A stretch of 64,000 nt of DNA, from assembly GCA_020860715.1 (NCBI GenBank), contig JAJBTU010000015.1, positions 1 to 64,000 of the forward strand. The letters run 5' to 3'. Each line of letters opens with the position of its first letter. The stretch's first letter is position 1. The notes beneath the pieces are model-generated. The model was not told where the DNA came from and did no database searches. It worked only from the letters and a program-made list of their open reading frames with translations. The translations under genes were made by a program, and so were the position numbers. This DNA comes from Clostridiales bacterium. Lineage in GTDB: Bacteria > Bacillota > Clostridia > Lachnospirales > Lachnospiraceae. This document shows, piece by piece, positions 26,435 to 34,801 of this stretch.

Positions 26435-28609
26435 ATGAAGAAAAAATTGATTGCAGTGATGATGGGACTGGTGGTTTCACTGGCACCGACAGCAGTTTAC
26501 GCACAGGAGAACGCTGCGGAAGCGGCGTCGGATACAACGGAAGAAGAGGCAGCGGTTACAGATGAGAATACGGCCGCAGATTCAGCAGACCAGGATGAAA
26601 ATGCGATGCCGGAAGATATGGCAGATATGGCGGATGCCTCTCAGATGATCATGGGAACGGTTACGGAAATCGGTGAAGATTCTATTACCATCTCTGTTTC
26701 GACCGGAATGGGCGGCATGGACGCCGGAGAGAATCAGGCATCCGAAGATTCAGAAGCGGAAACAGAAGAAACAATGGAAACGGATGCCGCTATTCAGGAT
26801 GCGGAAAGCGAGACTCAGACCATCAGCCTGACGGATGAGACACAGTATCTCAAATTGGGCGGCAGTACAGGCGGTATGGGTGCCGGAGACGGAGAAGCGC
26901 CGGAAATGCCGGACGGTGAGAACGGGGATGCCTCTTCGGACGGGGAAGAAGCGCCGGAGATCCCGGACGGAGAAGACGCGGAAGCACCGGCGGATGCCGG
27001 AGAGGCGCCGGAGATCCCGGACGGTGAGAACAGTGAAGCGCCGTCGGATAGCAATGATGCAGCCGGTGAAGGCGGCATGGGAGACGGCGGTATAGGCGGC
27101 ATGGCCGGCGCTGCGGAGACGGAGGAAATCACGCTCGCGGATATCGAAGTTGGAGATATGGTTATCATTACGTTAAATGATGATGGATCGGCTGCCACGG
27201 TCACAGTACAGTCCATGAGTGCTATGGGAGGCGGCATGGATGGCGAAGCACCGTCTGACATGGGAACCATGGGCGGCGGTGATATGGGAGGCGGCCAGTC
27301 TTCCGGAGTGGACAGCTATGACGCTGCCAACACGGTTACGGAGGATACGACCATTGATTCTGAGGAGATCACATCTTCCGGCACCGATGAGAATGCGATT
27401 CTCGTATCTTCTGATGTAAATGTGACGCTGACGAATGATACCATTATCCGGGATTCCGACGACAGCACGGGCGGCGACAATTCCAGTTTCTACGGCGTGG
27501 GTGCGGCGGTTCTTGCCACGGACGGCACGCTTACCATCAGCGACAGTACGATTTCCACTGACGCAGAAGGCGGCGCGGGTGTGTTTGCCTATGGAGACGG
27601 TGTTATTTATGTGATGGATACGGTTATTGATACCCAGCTTAATACTTCGGGGGGGATCCATGTGGCCGGCGGCGGCACTCTTTATGCGTGGGATGTGACA
27701 GCGACCACGAATGGCACTTCATCAGCAGCGGTCCGCAGCGACCGCGGGAGCGGCACCATGGTGATTGACGGCGGAACCTATACCTCCAATGGATCGGATT
27801 CACCGGCTGTGTACTGCACAGCGGAAATCTCGGTCAGTGATGCCACGCTGACGGCAACCGGCGCAGAAGCAGTCTGCATTGAAGGCTTGAACACACTTCG
27901 TCTCTACGACTGTGATCTGACCGGCATGGCACCGGACGATGAACGCAACGATGTGACCTGGACAGTGATTGTCTATCAGAGCATGTCCGGTGATTCTGAA
28001 GTCGGAAACGGCACCTTCCAGATGACAGGCGGCACGCTTACATCGACAAACGGCGGCCTTTTCTACACGACTAACACAGAATGTACGATTACACTGGAGA
28101 ACGTAGAAATTACAGCGGCGGAGGACTGTGAATTTTTCCTGCAGTGTACCGGCAATACAAACTCCAGAGGCTGGGGAAGCACAGGAAGCAACGGATCTGA
28201 CTGCCTGTTTACCGCGATCAGTCAGGAAATGTCCGGAGATGTGATCTGGGATTCTATCAGCACACTTGACTTCTATATGACAGACGGCAGTACTCTGACC
28301 GGCGCAGTCGTCGATGATGAGACCTGGGCGGGCCAGGGCGGAAGCGGCAGCTGCAATGTGATCATCAGCGGGGATTCCGCCTGGATCGTGACGGGAGACA
28401 GTACGCTGACAAGCCTTTCCTGCAGCGGAACCATTACGGACGCCGACGGAAACACGGTGACGATTCAGGGAACAGATGGCACGGTCTATGTGGAGGGCAC
28501 CAGTGAATATACCGTTACGGTGGATTCCTACAGTGACAGTGCGGACACATCAGGCGCATCTGTGACAGATACCTTTGCAGATTATGAGACAGAACGCCCG
28601 GAGGTGTGA
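26435..28609 (+). CDS. Large secreted acidic repeat/beta-helix protein
   Basis: The 724 residues begin with a signal peptide (MKKKLIAVMMGLVVSL, likely cleaved after VYA, residue 23). Next is an acidic region with a dense Met/Gly stretch and three 18-residue repeats around EAPEIPDGE, then a Gly/Met-rich linker. From about residue 300 to the end, Ser/Thr/Gly/Asp-rich turns such as GTLTISDSTIS and GGTYTSNGS repeat in the manner of a right-handed beta-helix. No LPXTG signal, S-layer domain or membrane anchor is visible, so it is probably released or held non-covalently. I recognise similar proteins from gut Lachnospiraceae but know no function; adhesion or glycan binding is a guess. ATG 26435 is preferred because GGAGG and the signal peptide fit. 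Confidence 0.82.
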   Translation: MKKKLIAVMMGLVVSLAPTAVYAQENAAEAASDTTEEEAAVTDENTAADSADQDENAMPEDMADMADASQMIMGTVTEIGEDSITISVSTGMGGMDAGENQASEDSEAETEETMETDAAIQDAESETQTISLTDETQYLKLGGSTGGMGAGDGEAPEMPDGENGDASSDGEEAPEIPDGEDAEAPADAGEAPEIPDGENSEAPSDSNDAAGEGGMGDGGIGGMAGAAETEEITLADIEVGDMVIITLNDDGSAATVTVQSMSAMGGGMDGEAPSDMGTMGGGDMGGGQSSGVDSYDAANTVTEDTTIDSEEITSSGTDENAILVSSDVNVTLTNDTIIRDSDDSTGGDNSSFYGVGAAVLATDGTLTISDSTISTDAEGGAGVFAYGDGVIYVMDTVIDTQLNTSGGIHVAGGGTLYAWDVTATTNGTSSAAVRSDRGSGTMVIDGGTYTSNGSDSPAVYCTAEISVSDATLTATGAEAVCIEGLNTLRLYDCDLTGMAPDDERNDVTWTVIVYQSMSGDSEVGNGTFQMTGGTLTSTNGGLFYTTNTECTITLENVEITAAEDCEFFLQCTGNTNSRGWGSTGSNGSDCLFTAISQEMSGDVIWDSISTLDFYMTDGSTLTGAVVDDETWAGQGGSGSCNVIISGDSAWIVTGDSTLTSLSCSGTITDADGNTVTIQGTDGTVYVEGTSEYTVTVDSYSDSADTSGASVTDTFADYETERPEV
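26897..27058 (+). repeat. Three tandem 54-base coding repeats
   Basis: Units begin at 26897, 26951 and 27005, exactly 54 bases apart, each opening with GCGCCGGA and encoding 18 residues around EAPE(M/I)PDGE. Such in-frame repeats vary in number easily by slippage. Confidence 0.85.
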
Positions 28610-28680
28610 TGCTGTTTTTGCGGTCAGGAAGAACGGACCGTTTGAGATAAAAAGAGACACAATAATATGACTGTATTCCG

Positions 28681-28718
28681 GCCATTCCGCGAAATCTGCG
28701 GAATGGCTGTTTTGTCTT
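28681..28718 (+). terminator. Rho-independent terminator after the secreted protein
   Basis: A perfect 10-base stem GCCATTCCGC/GCGGAATGGC (28681-28690 with 28698-28707) is followed by TGTTTTGTCTTT. Confidence 0.85.
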
Positions 28719-28776
28719 TCCGATCGTCCGCTTTTCGACTGGAAATTATTTTTTTCGTCATCTTTTTCCTTATTAC

Positions 28777-28805
28777 TTGACTTTGCTGCCGAATGATAAT
28801 AGAAT
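28777..28805 (+). promoter_or_regulatory. Promoter of the O-acetylation cassette
   Basis: TTGACT at 28777-28782 and TAGAAT at 28800-28805 are 17 bases apart, ahead of the ribosome site AAAAGGGGAG and the ATG at 28841. Confidence 0.7.
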
Positions 28806-28840
28806 TATTACTTGCGAAACATCGTAAAAGGGGAGCGGGT

Positions 28841-29803
28841 ATGGCACAGGGAAGACGCAGACGCAGACGCCGAAGATCAGAGTTTGCGTTTGTTTTAAAG
28901 CTGATTATTACAGTTGCACTCGTTATTTTTGTATTTGAGGGGCGGCTGATCTATACAATGTTTACATTTGATTCCTCTGATAAAACCGTTGCCGTAGAGA
29001 CGGAGGATGCGTCCGGGAGTATTCAGGAAAGTACGCAAAGCGCGGAACCGGTGGTGAGTGACAGCATGTATCTGGCCGGTCTGGCGGATGCAGGGCCTGC
29101 CGTGTCTTCGACGGAACCGGAGACGGAATCAGAGACAGAACCACTGACGGAGCATGACACCGTAACCAATCCGGACAGTTCTGCCATTGTCAGAGAGCAG
29201 GAAGAGGCTGTAGACGACTCTTATTTCTCGGACGCCGTGTTTATCGGAGATTCCAGGATGGAAGGCTTTCGCAATACCTCCGGTATTAAAGAAGGAACCT
29301 TCTTTACAAGCGTCGGGATGTCGCTGGATTCTATGACGTCGGAGGAAATTATATCCGACGGGGAGGATATGATTACCGTTGCGGCAGCACTTTCCGGCGG
29401 TACCTACGGGAAGATATACCTTATGCTCGGCGCGAATGACCTCGGTGAATACAGCTGGAGCGGATTTCAGTCCGGCTTTACCTCGGTGACGGAACGATTT
29501 CTTGAGATTCAGCCTGACGCGACTCTCTATGTCTGCAGCTGCATCTACGTGGAAGAGGATAAGGTTGCGACCGGAGATTATATCAATAATCAAAATGTGG
29601 ACAGCCTGAATGCGGTTTTGCTTGAGGTATGCGAGGAAGAGGGCTATTATTATCTGGACCTCAATGAGGTGCTTTCCGACGGATATGGTTCCCTGATTGA
29701 GGATGCGTCCACGGATGGGGTGCATCTTTCGGCAGAATACTGTAAGGTGATGCTGAACTATCTGAAGACGCACTATGTGAGTGAGACGGAAGAGGATATT
29801 TAA
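28841..29803 (+). CDS. Membrane-anchored SGNH/GDSL hydrolase-like protein
   Basis: This 320-residue protein has an Arg-rich cytoplasmic start, one membrane segment at about 16-35, a Ser/Glu/Thr-rich linker to about 125 and a C-terminal SGNH domain. The catalytic signatures are GDSRMEG with Ser138, GANDLG with Asn near 206, and DGVHLS with Asp292 and His295. SGNH proteins in such clusters remove or transfer acetyl groups on exported glycans. It heads the cassette with a DUF4358 lipoprotein, an MBOAT protein and a DHHW protein. ATG 28841 is chosen from its ribosome site; ATG 28793 overlaps the -10 element. Confidence 0.87.
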   Translation: MAQGRRRRRRRRSEFAFVLKLIITVALVIFVFEGRLIYTMFTFDSSDKTVAVETEDASGSIQESTQSAEPVVSDSMYLAGLADAGPAVSSTEPETESETEPLTEHDTVTNPDSSAIVREQEEAVDDSYFSDAVFIGDSRMEGFRNTSGIKEGTFFTSVGMSLDSMTSEEIISDGEDMITVAAALSGGTYGKIYLMLGANDLGEYSWSGFQSGFTSVTERFLEIQPDATLYVCSCIYVEEDKVATGDYINNQNVDSLNAVLLEVCEEEGYYYLDLNEVLSDGYGSLIEDASTDGVHLSAEYCKVMLNYLKTHYVSETEEDI

Positions 29804-29822
29804 GACGGATAAGGGGAGAAAT

Positions 29823-30290
29823 ATGAAACGAATGACAGGGGTGCTCTGCGCGGTCTCGGCAGCGGTTATGCTGACTTCCTGCGGGGCAAAAACAGATGAA
29901 ACGGTATCCATTGAGATAGACGCTCTGGCGGAAGACCTGCTGGAGACGGTAGCATCAGACAGCTTAAGTGAGACGGCGTCTTCTTTGATTGCGTCTATTT
30001 ATTATCTGGATGAGGACGCGATCGCTTCTTCGGTCGCTTATGCCAGTTCGGGGGCCACTTCCTGTGAAATTGCGGTGATTGAGAGCGCGGATGCGGATGA
30101 TGTGACGGAAGTGGAGGAAAAACTCCGGACCCGCGTGGACAATCAGGAGCAGCTTTATGCCACATACAATGAGAGCGAGGCAGACAGGCTGGATTCGGCG
30201 ATCATAAAAAGCGCCGGCGCATATACGGTACTCTGCGTTTGCGACGATACCGACGCGGCGGAAGAAATTTTACAGTCCTACGGGTTCTGA
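29823..30290 (+). CDS. DUF4358 lipoprotein
   Basis: This 155-residue protein has a short lipoprotein signal peptide with the lipobox LTSC at residues 17-20, so it should be anchored to the outer face of the membrane. The rest matches DUF4358, with a conserved acidic, hydrophobic pattern ending in a VLCVCDD strand. The family has no known function but is repeatedly found with SGNH and MBOAT genes in Clostridia. AAGGGGAG precedes the ATG; it lies 19 bases after the SGNH gene. Confidence 0.85.
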   Translation: MKRMTGVLCAVSAAVMLTSCGAKTDETVSIEIDALAEDLLETVASDSLSETASSLIASIYYLDEDAIASSVAYASSGATSCEIAVIESADADDVTEVEEKLRTRVDNQEQLYATYNESEADRLDSAIIKSAGAYTVLCVCDDTDAAEEILQSYGF

Positions 30291-30309
30291 TTGCAGGAGG
30301 ATAGGAAAC

Positions 30310-31731
30310 ATGGTATTCAGCAGTCTGCTTTTTCTGTTCCGGTTTCTGCCGGCAGTGCTGCTCTGTTATTATCTTGTGCCGCGCCCTCTGCGCAATTTTG
30401 TTTTATTCCTTTTCAGTATGATATTTTACGCCTGGGGGGAGCCGGTTTATATTATTTTAATGATCGTATCCATTCTGGTATCTTATGCCGGTGGAATCGC
30501 GGTGGATGCGATGAAACGTGCGGATCGGCCTGCGGCAGCGAAGACTGCGCTGATCGTGTCACTGGCGGCCAGCCTTTCTCTGCTGGCTTTTTTTAAATAT
30601 GCGGATTTTGCGATTGATACGGTCAATATGCTGACCGGCGCCGGATTTCAGCTTCTGAATCTGGCACTTCCGATCGGCATTTCTTTTTATACGTTTCAGA
30701 CGATGTCCTATACGATTGACGTATACAGAGGCGACGCCCGGGTACAGAAGAACCTGATTTCCTACGGAACGTACGTGGTGATGTTCCCGCAGCTGATTGC
30801 CGGCCCCATTGTCCGCTATAAAACAATCGATGAAAAACTGCGTTCGAGACAGGAAAGCGTGGAAGAGTTTGCGCTGGGTGCGCAGCGCTTTCTGATCGGT
30901 CTGGGGAAGAAAGTACTGTTGGCGAACAACGCCGGCGAACTCTGGGAGACAGTGAGCGCGATGACGGTTTCGGAGATGCCGGCTCTGACCGCCTGGCTGG
31001 GCCTTGCCGCATATACCATGCAGATTTATTTTGATTTTTCTGCTTACTCCGATATGGCAATCGGGCTGGGCCATATGTTCGGCTTTGCATTTCCGGAAAA
31101 TTTCAACTATCCCTATATTTCCAAAAGTATTACGGAATTCTGGCGCAGATGGCACATTTCCTTAAGCACCTGGTTCCGCGAGTATGTGTATATTCCGCTC
31201 GGAGGCAACCGCGTGAGTGTGGGGCGTCATATCATGAACCTGATGATTGTTTGGCTCCTGACGGGGATCTGGCATGGCGCGAGCTGGAATTTTGTTTTGT
31301 GGGGCGCCTATTACGGGGTTCTGCTCGTGGCAGAAAAATATATTTTCGGCAAATATCTGGAGCGGCTTCCGTCCATACTGCGGCATATGTATTGTATGCT
31401 GTTTGTGATGCTTGGCTGGGACCTGTTTGTATTCGGCAGCCTTTCAGAAAGTATGGCCTATATGCGGGCATTGTTTGGAGGCTTTGGCGCCGGCGTTCTG
31501 AATACACAGACGGTTTATCTCCTCTGCAACAACTTTGTGCTGCTCATTTGTCTGATTCTGGGATGTACCAGAGCGCCTAAGAGGCTGGGAGAACGGTTCT
31601 GCGCCCGCTTTGGGGCAGATAATCGGGTAATGACAGCGGCAAGAACGCTGCTGCTGGCCGGGATTTTTTTGTTGTCTCTGGCGTGGCTTGTGGATGCATC
31701 TTATAACCCGTTCCTGTATTTTCGGTTCTGA
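30310..31731 (+). CDS. MBOAT family O-acyltransferase (AlgI/DltB-like)
   Basis: Membrane-bound O-acyltransferase that passes acyl groups, probably acetyl, across the membrane to an exported polymer. The 473 residues form about ten or more membrane segments. The signature residues are present: FWRRWH with His282 and the catalytic His322 in GIWHGASWNF. The order with a DHHW protein resembles alginate and cellulose acetylation systems, in which AlgI works with AlgJ/AlgX. AGGAGG stands ten bases before the ATG. The polymer is unknown; no polysaccharide synthesis genes are in view. Confidence 0.93.
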   Translation: MVFSSLLFLFRFLPAVLLCYYLVPRPLRNFVLFLFSMIFYAWGEPVYIILMIVSILVSYAGGIAVDAMKRADRPAAAKTALIVSLAASLSLLAFFKYADFAIDTVNMLTGAGFQLLNLALPIGISFYTFQTMSYTIDVYRGDARVQKNLISYGTYVVMFPQLIAGPIVRYKTIDEKLRSRQESVEEFALGAQRFLIGLGKKVLLANNAGELWETVSAMTVSEMPALTAWLGLAAYTMQIYFDFSAYSDMAIGLGHMFGFAFPENFNYPYISKSITEFWRRWHISLSTWFREYVYIPLGGNRVSVGRHIMNLMIVWLLTGIWHGASWNFVLWGAYYGVLLVAEKYIFGKYLERLPSILRHMYCMLFVMLGWDLFVFGSLSESMAYMRALFGGFGAGVLNTQTVYLLCNNFVLLICLILGCTRAPKRLGERFCARFGADNRVMTAARTLLLAGIFLLSLAWLVDASYNPFLYFRF

Positions 31732-31744
31732 CTGCGGAAAGGAA

Positions 31745-32920
31745 ATGAAAGTATCTGATATGAACAAAACACAGTCTGTTGGCATGACAATTTTGTTTTG
31801 CGTGATGATTTTTGGATTTGGCATTGCAAGTCTGGTAAGCCCGGATGCGGAGTATTCCGAGACGGAGAACCGGACTCTTGCACAGATGCCGGCGCTTTCC
31901 CTGGATTCGCTTCTGGACGGCAGCTTTGAAGCGGATTATGAGGAATATATGACGGACCAGTTTGTATGCCGGGATGGCTGGATTGCGCTGAAGACAGACG
32001 TGGAGCGGGCCGCGTTCCGCACACAGATCAATGATATTTACTTTGCGGAGGATGATTATCTGATTGAAGCACATACCGGTGTCTTTGACACGGATCAGGC
32101 GGCAGAAAATATGGAGATTCTGGCGCAGTTCGTGGAAACTTATGCGGAGCAGTTTGACGCGGGACACATGACGGTGATGGTTATCCCCAACGCGGTAGAT
32201 ATTCTGCAGGATAAGCTGCCCGCGTTTGCGGACACTTATGAGGAAGAGGAATATCTCAGTGGGCTGGAAACAGCGGTCTCGGAACGATCTTCTTCGGCCG
32301 CCGATACGGTATGGTTTAACGCACGGCAGGTCCTTTGGGAACACAGGGAGGAGGAAATTTTCTACCGCACGGATCACCACTGGACGACTCTGGGCGCGTT
32401 TTATGTTTATCAGGCATGGGCAAAATCCCGCGGATATGAGATCCCGGCTGCTGATTCCTATGAGATTGAGACTGTAACAGAGGCGTTCGAGGGGACTATT
32501 CAGTCGAAACTCGGCATTCATACGGTAACGGACTCGATTCAGCTTTATCTGGACCCGGACGCACCAGCCTATACGGTGGTGAAAGACGGAAATGGGGAAC
32601 AGACCGACAGCCTGTACGAGTATTCGGCGCTGGAGACCAAGAGTAAATACGATATCTTTCTGGGCGGAAATAATGCTCTGACCAGCATTGAGACGGAGGC
32701 CGGAACAGGACGGAAAATCCTTGTAATTAAAGATTCCTATGCGCATTGCTTTGTGCCGTTTATGCTCCCGGAATTTGACCGGATTGATGTGCTGGACATT
32801 CGTTATTATAATCAGGAGTTAAGCGCCCTGATAGAAGAAGAGGGGTATACGGACATTCTGGTTTTGTATAATGTCTCCGGATTTGCCGAGGATACGTCTC
32901 TGGCAAAACTGCTGTATTAA
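31745..32920 (+). CDS. DHHW family protein (AlgJ/AlgX-like acetyltransferase)
   Basis: This 391-residue protein has one N-terminal membrane segment and an extracytoplasmic SGNH-like domain of the DHHW family. Seen are the SETENRTLAQMP entry motif near 39, DHHW at residues 210-213 and a KDSYAHCFVPFM segment near 330 that fits the catalytic serine block. Relatives finish O-acetylation of exported polysaccharides together with MBOAT proteins. It starts 13 bases after the MBOAT gene; the ribosome site AAAGGA is close to ATG 31745, and ATG 31760 is an alternative. Confidence 0.9.
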   Translation: MKVSDMNKTQSVGMTILFCVMIFGFGIASLVSPDAEYSETENRTLAQMPALSLDSLLDGSFEADYEEYMTDQFVCRDGWIALKTDVERAAFRTQINDIYFAEDDYLIEAHTGVFDTDQAAENMEILAQFVETYAEQFDAGHMTVMVIPNAVDILQDKLPAFADTYEEEEYLSGLETAVSERSSSAADTVWFNARQVLWEHREEEIFYRTDHHWTTLGAFYVYQAWAKSRGYEIPAADSYEIETVTEAFEGTIQSKLGIHTVTDSIQLYLDPDAPAYTVVKDGNGEQTDSLYEYSALETKSKYDIFLGGNNALTSIETEAGTGRKILVIKDSYAHCFVPFMLPEFDRIDVLDIRYYNQELSALIEEEGYTDILVLYNVSGFAEDTSLAKLLY

Positions 32921-32946
32921 ATACGCTGAAAAGGAAGGGAATGAAA

Positions 32947-33444
32947 ATGAATCTGGTAGCGGCGGTGGATGAAAACTGGGGAATCGGCTACAGAGGGAGG
33001 CTGCTTGTCAGTATTCCGAAGGATATGAAGCTGTTTCAGGAGATGACGATGGGAAAAGTGGTTGTAATGGGGCGGAGGACTCTGGAGAGTCTGCCAGGCG
33101 GCATTCCTCTGGCAGGCCGCACAAATCTTGTGCTTTCAACCCGCACGGATTATCAGGTTCGCAACGCGGCGGTAGCTCATTCTGTGGAAGAGGCGCAGAG
33201 AGAACTTCAGAAATACCGGGATGAGGATATTTATGTGATTGGCGGAGAACGTATATACCGGGAGTTCCTGCCTTTGTGTACCGTGGCACACATCACAAAA
33301 ATCAATGAGAAATTTGAAGCGGATGCTTATTTTCCGAATCTGGATGAGGATAAGGACTGGATGATCACTGCGGACAGTGAAGAACAGACTTATTTTGATC
33401 TGGAATACCGATTCCTGAAATATGAGAGGAGACGGCTCTCATAA
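32947..33444 (+). CDS. folA: Dihydrofolate reductase
   Basis: Reduces dihydrofolate to tetrahydrofolate with NADPH. The 165 residues begin MNLVAAVDENWGIGYRG, with the conserved Trp and the substrate-binding Asp-equivalent near residue 28 (IPKDMKLF), VVVMGRRTLESLPG near 40, and the NADPH site VIGGERIY near 100. ATG 32947 has AAGGAAGGG seven bases upstream; ATG 32941 abuts it. It is the last gene of the acetylation transcript, which is probably chance packing. Confidence 0.95.
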   Translation: MNLVAAVDENWGIGYRGRLLVSIPKDMKLFQEMTMGKVVVMGRRTLESLPGGIPLAGRTNLVLSTRTDYQVRNAAVAHSVEEAQRELQKYRDEDIYVIGGERIYREFLPLCTVAHITKINEKFEADAYFPNLDEDKDWMITADSEEQTYFDLEYRFLKYERRRLS

Positions 33445-33536
33445 AGGACAGAATTCTGAAAACTTCTCCGCAGGCAGTGTTACTGTATCTTGTGGAAATC
33501 GGGTTGTTTGGGTACATTATCTTCGAAATAGAATAA
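33441..33536 (+). other. Possible 31-residue hydrophobic peptide with no standard start
   Basis: An open frame overlaps the folA stop and encodes a basic head followed by a hydrophobic segment (AVLLYLVEIGLFGYIIF). Its first codon after the upstream stop with a plausible ribosome site (GGAG nine bases before) is ATA, not ATG, GTG or TTG. The composition looks like a small membrane peptide, but without a usual start the call is weak. Confidence 0.25.
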
Positions 33537-33916
33537 AAGATATTACGATATGTTACAAAAATATTAAATACTGAAATATAATAAAACCAATCTGTTTGAA
33601 AATTCAAAAAAACGCGAAAATAAAGGAAAATTCGACATTGCTCGTTTTTTACACCTGTTTCCGGCTTCGAAAAATCCTCGAAAAATCCCTGTAAAATCCA
33701 TATTTCTTCAAAAACACACGTTAAAATGTCGAAAAATTCAATCATAATTCGAATCATGTCGAACGAAAATATTACAAAATTATGAAAAAAGTGTTGACAT
33801 ATAGAATGTATAATTATATAATGAAACCACTTGAAAGCGGCGAGTATAAACAATAAGGGGACAAACGATTCCATCAGGGGAGAAGAATCGAAAATAACCA
33901 CAGGAGAGTTGTTTAT
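33445..33916 (+). promoter_or_regulatory. AT-rich control region with Spo0A-box matches
   Basis: This 470-base stretch is much richer in A and T than its surroundings and apart from the small ORF at its left end holds no gene. Three matches to the Spo0A box TGTCGAA occur: reverse at 33631-33637, and forward at 33727-33733 and 33757-33763, the last two exactly 30 bases apart. An 11-base tandem repeat TCGAAAAATCC lies at 33667-33688. The region ends in a consensus promoter for the cell wall hydrolase gene. Confidence 0.6.
33794..33822 (+). promoter_or_regulatory. Consensus promoter of the cell wall hydrolase gene
   Basis: TTGACA (33794-33799) and TATAAT (33817-33822) match the housekeeping consensus perfectly with a 17-base spacer. 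The leader of about 90 bases ends in AGGAGAG before ATG 33917. Confidence 0.9.
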
Positions 33917-34711
33917 ATGCTGTTAGTAAACGGAGAAAGGTCTTTGGATCGCCTCATGAAACTCTGGCGCATCTTAAGAGCGATCACACTTTTGCTGCTG
34001 GGCGCCTTCCTGACTGGCTGTATTACATGGATGATCTCAGAGATAAACATCGGGGGGCAGAGCCGTGTATATGCGGAGAACGCTGCCTCAGAGGACGGTA
34101 CCGGCCAGGAAATTCAGGCCGGGCTGATGGGCGTTGTGAACGGTGTGGCAAATATGGAGCGCTATTCTGATGTGACGAGAGTGATCAGCGTGGCGGATTC
34201 AGAAGAGGATGTGCTGGCCGGTGCCAGCGGTGTAGACAGAAGAGCCGTACGCAAGTCAACGTTTCGGCAGGCCACGTCAGAAGCACGTCAGCTGGGCTAT
34301 CTTGCACAGCAGACAGTTCTGAATAATCAAATGTCGTCTCTTGATTATTACACTTTGCTTCGGATTGTGGAAGCGGAAGCCACCGGTGAAGATATTATGA
34401 GTAAGATGATGGTGGCGGGCGTTGTACTGAACCGGACGAAGGATTCCCGATTCCCGGATACCATTTATAATGTTGTATATCAGGATTCGCAGTTCCAGCC
34501 CACCGTGGATGGAAGGATCAATTCCTGTACGGTGACGGACGAAACGGTAGAAGCGGTAGAACGTGTGCTTGCCGGCGAGGATTACACGCAGGGCGCGCTT
34601 TTCTTTGTGGCAAGAGACGCCGCAGACACATCAAAACTTGACTGGTTTGATTCGAGTCTGGTCTGGCTGTTTGAATATGGCGGGCATGACTTCTACACGT
34701 ATCAGGACTGA
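33917..34711 (+). CDS. Membrane-anchored cell wall hydrolase, SleB/CwlJ family
   Basis: This 264-residue protein has an N-terminal membrane segment at about 20-42, a spacer to about 135, and a C-terminal Hydrolase_2 domain of the SleB/CwlJ type: LLRIVEAEATGED near residue 150, AGVVLNRTKDSRFPDTIYNVVYQ near 170 and ALFFVARD near 235. The Glu in VEAEA is the likely catalytic acid. Relatives cleave spore cortex or vegetative peptidoglycan. Spo0A-box matches upstream would fit a sporulation-linked role. It has its own promoter and terminator. Confidence 0.9.
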   Translation: MLLVNGERSLDRLMKLWRILRAITLLLLGAFLTGCITWMISEINIGGQSRVYAENAASEDGTGQEIQAGLMGVVNGVANMERYSDVTRVISVADSEEDVLAGASGVDRRAVRKSTFRQATSEARQLGYLAQQTVLNNQMSSLDYYTLLRIVEAEATGEDIMSKMMVAGVVLNRTKDSRFPDTIYNVVYQDSQFQPTVDGRINSCTVTDETVEAVERVLAGEDYTQGALFFVARDAADTSKLDWFDSSLVWLFEYGGHDFYTYQD

Positions 34712-34721
34712 AAAGAAACGG

Positions 34722-34757
34722 AAAAAGCTGTTGCATTTTTCATTGCAACAGCTTTTT
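34722..34757 (+). terminator. Rho-independent terminator of the hydrolase gene
   Basis: A 14-base perfect stem AAAAAGCTGTTGCA/TGCAACAGCTTTTT (34722-34735 with 34744-34757) ends in five T residues. Its right arm overlaps the -35 element of the thrC promoter. Confidence 0.92.
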
Positions 34758-34771
34758 CGTTGTGCTATGAT
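34743..34771 (+). promoter_or_regulatory. Promoter of thrC
   Basis: TTGCAA (34743-34748) and TATGAT (34766-34771) are spaced by 17 bases, and TGC before the -10 makes it an extended -10 promoter. The -35 sits inside the terminator stem of the preceding gene. Confidence 0.6.
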
Positions 34772-34801
34772 AATACAAAACAAAAAAAGGAAGACAGATC
34801 A

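Noticed and set aside
26897-27058. Repeats as a CRISPR array
   Set aside because: The 54-base units are in-frame coding repeats with no unique spacers.
31577-32746. A 389-codon open frame on the - strand opposite the DHHW gene
   Set aside because: It is a shadow of the DHHW coding frame; its translation is low in recognisable structure and rich in His and Arg, typical of antisense frames.
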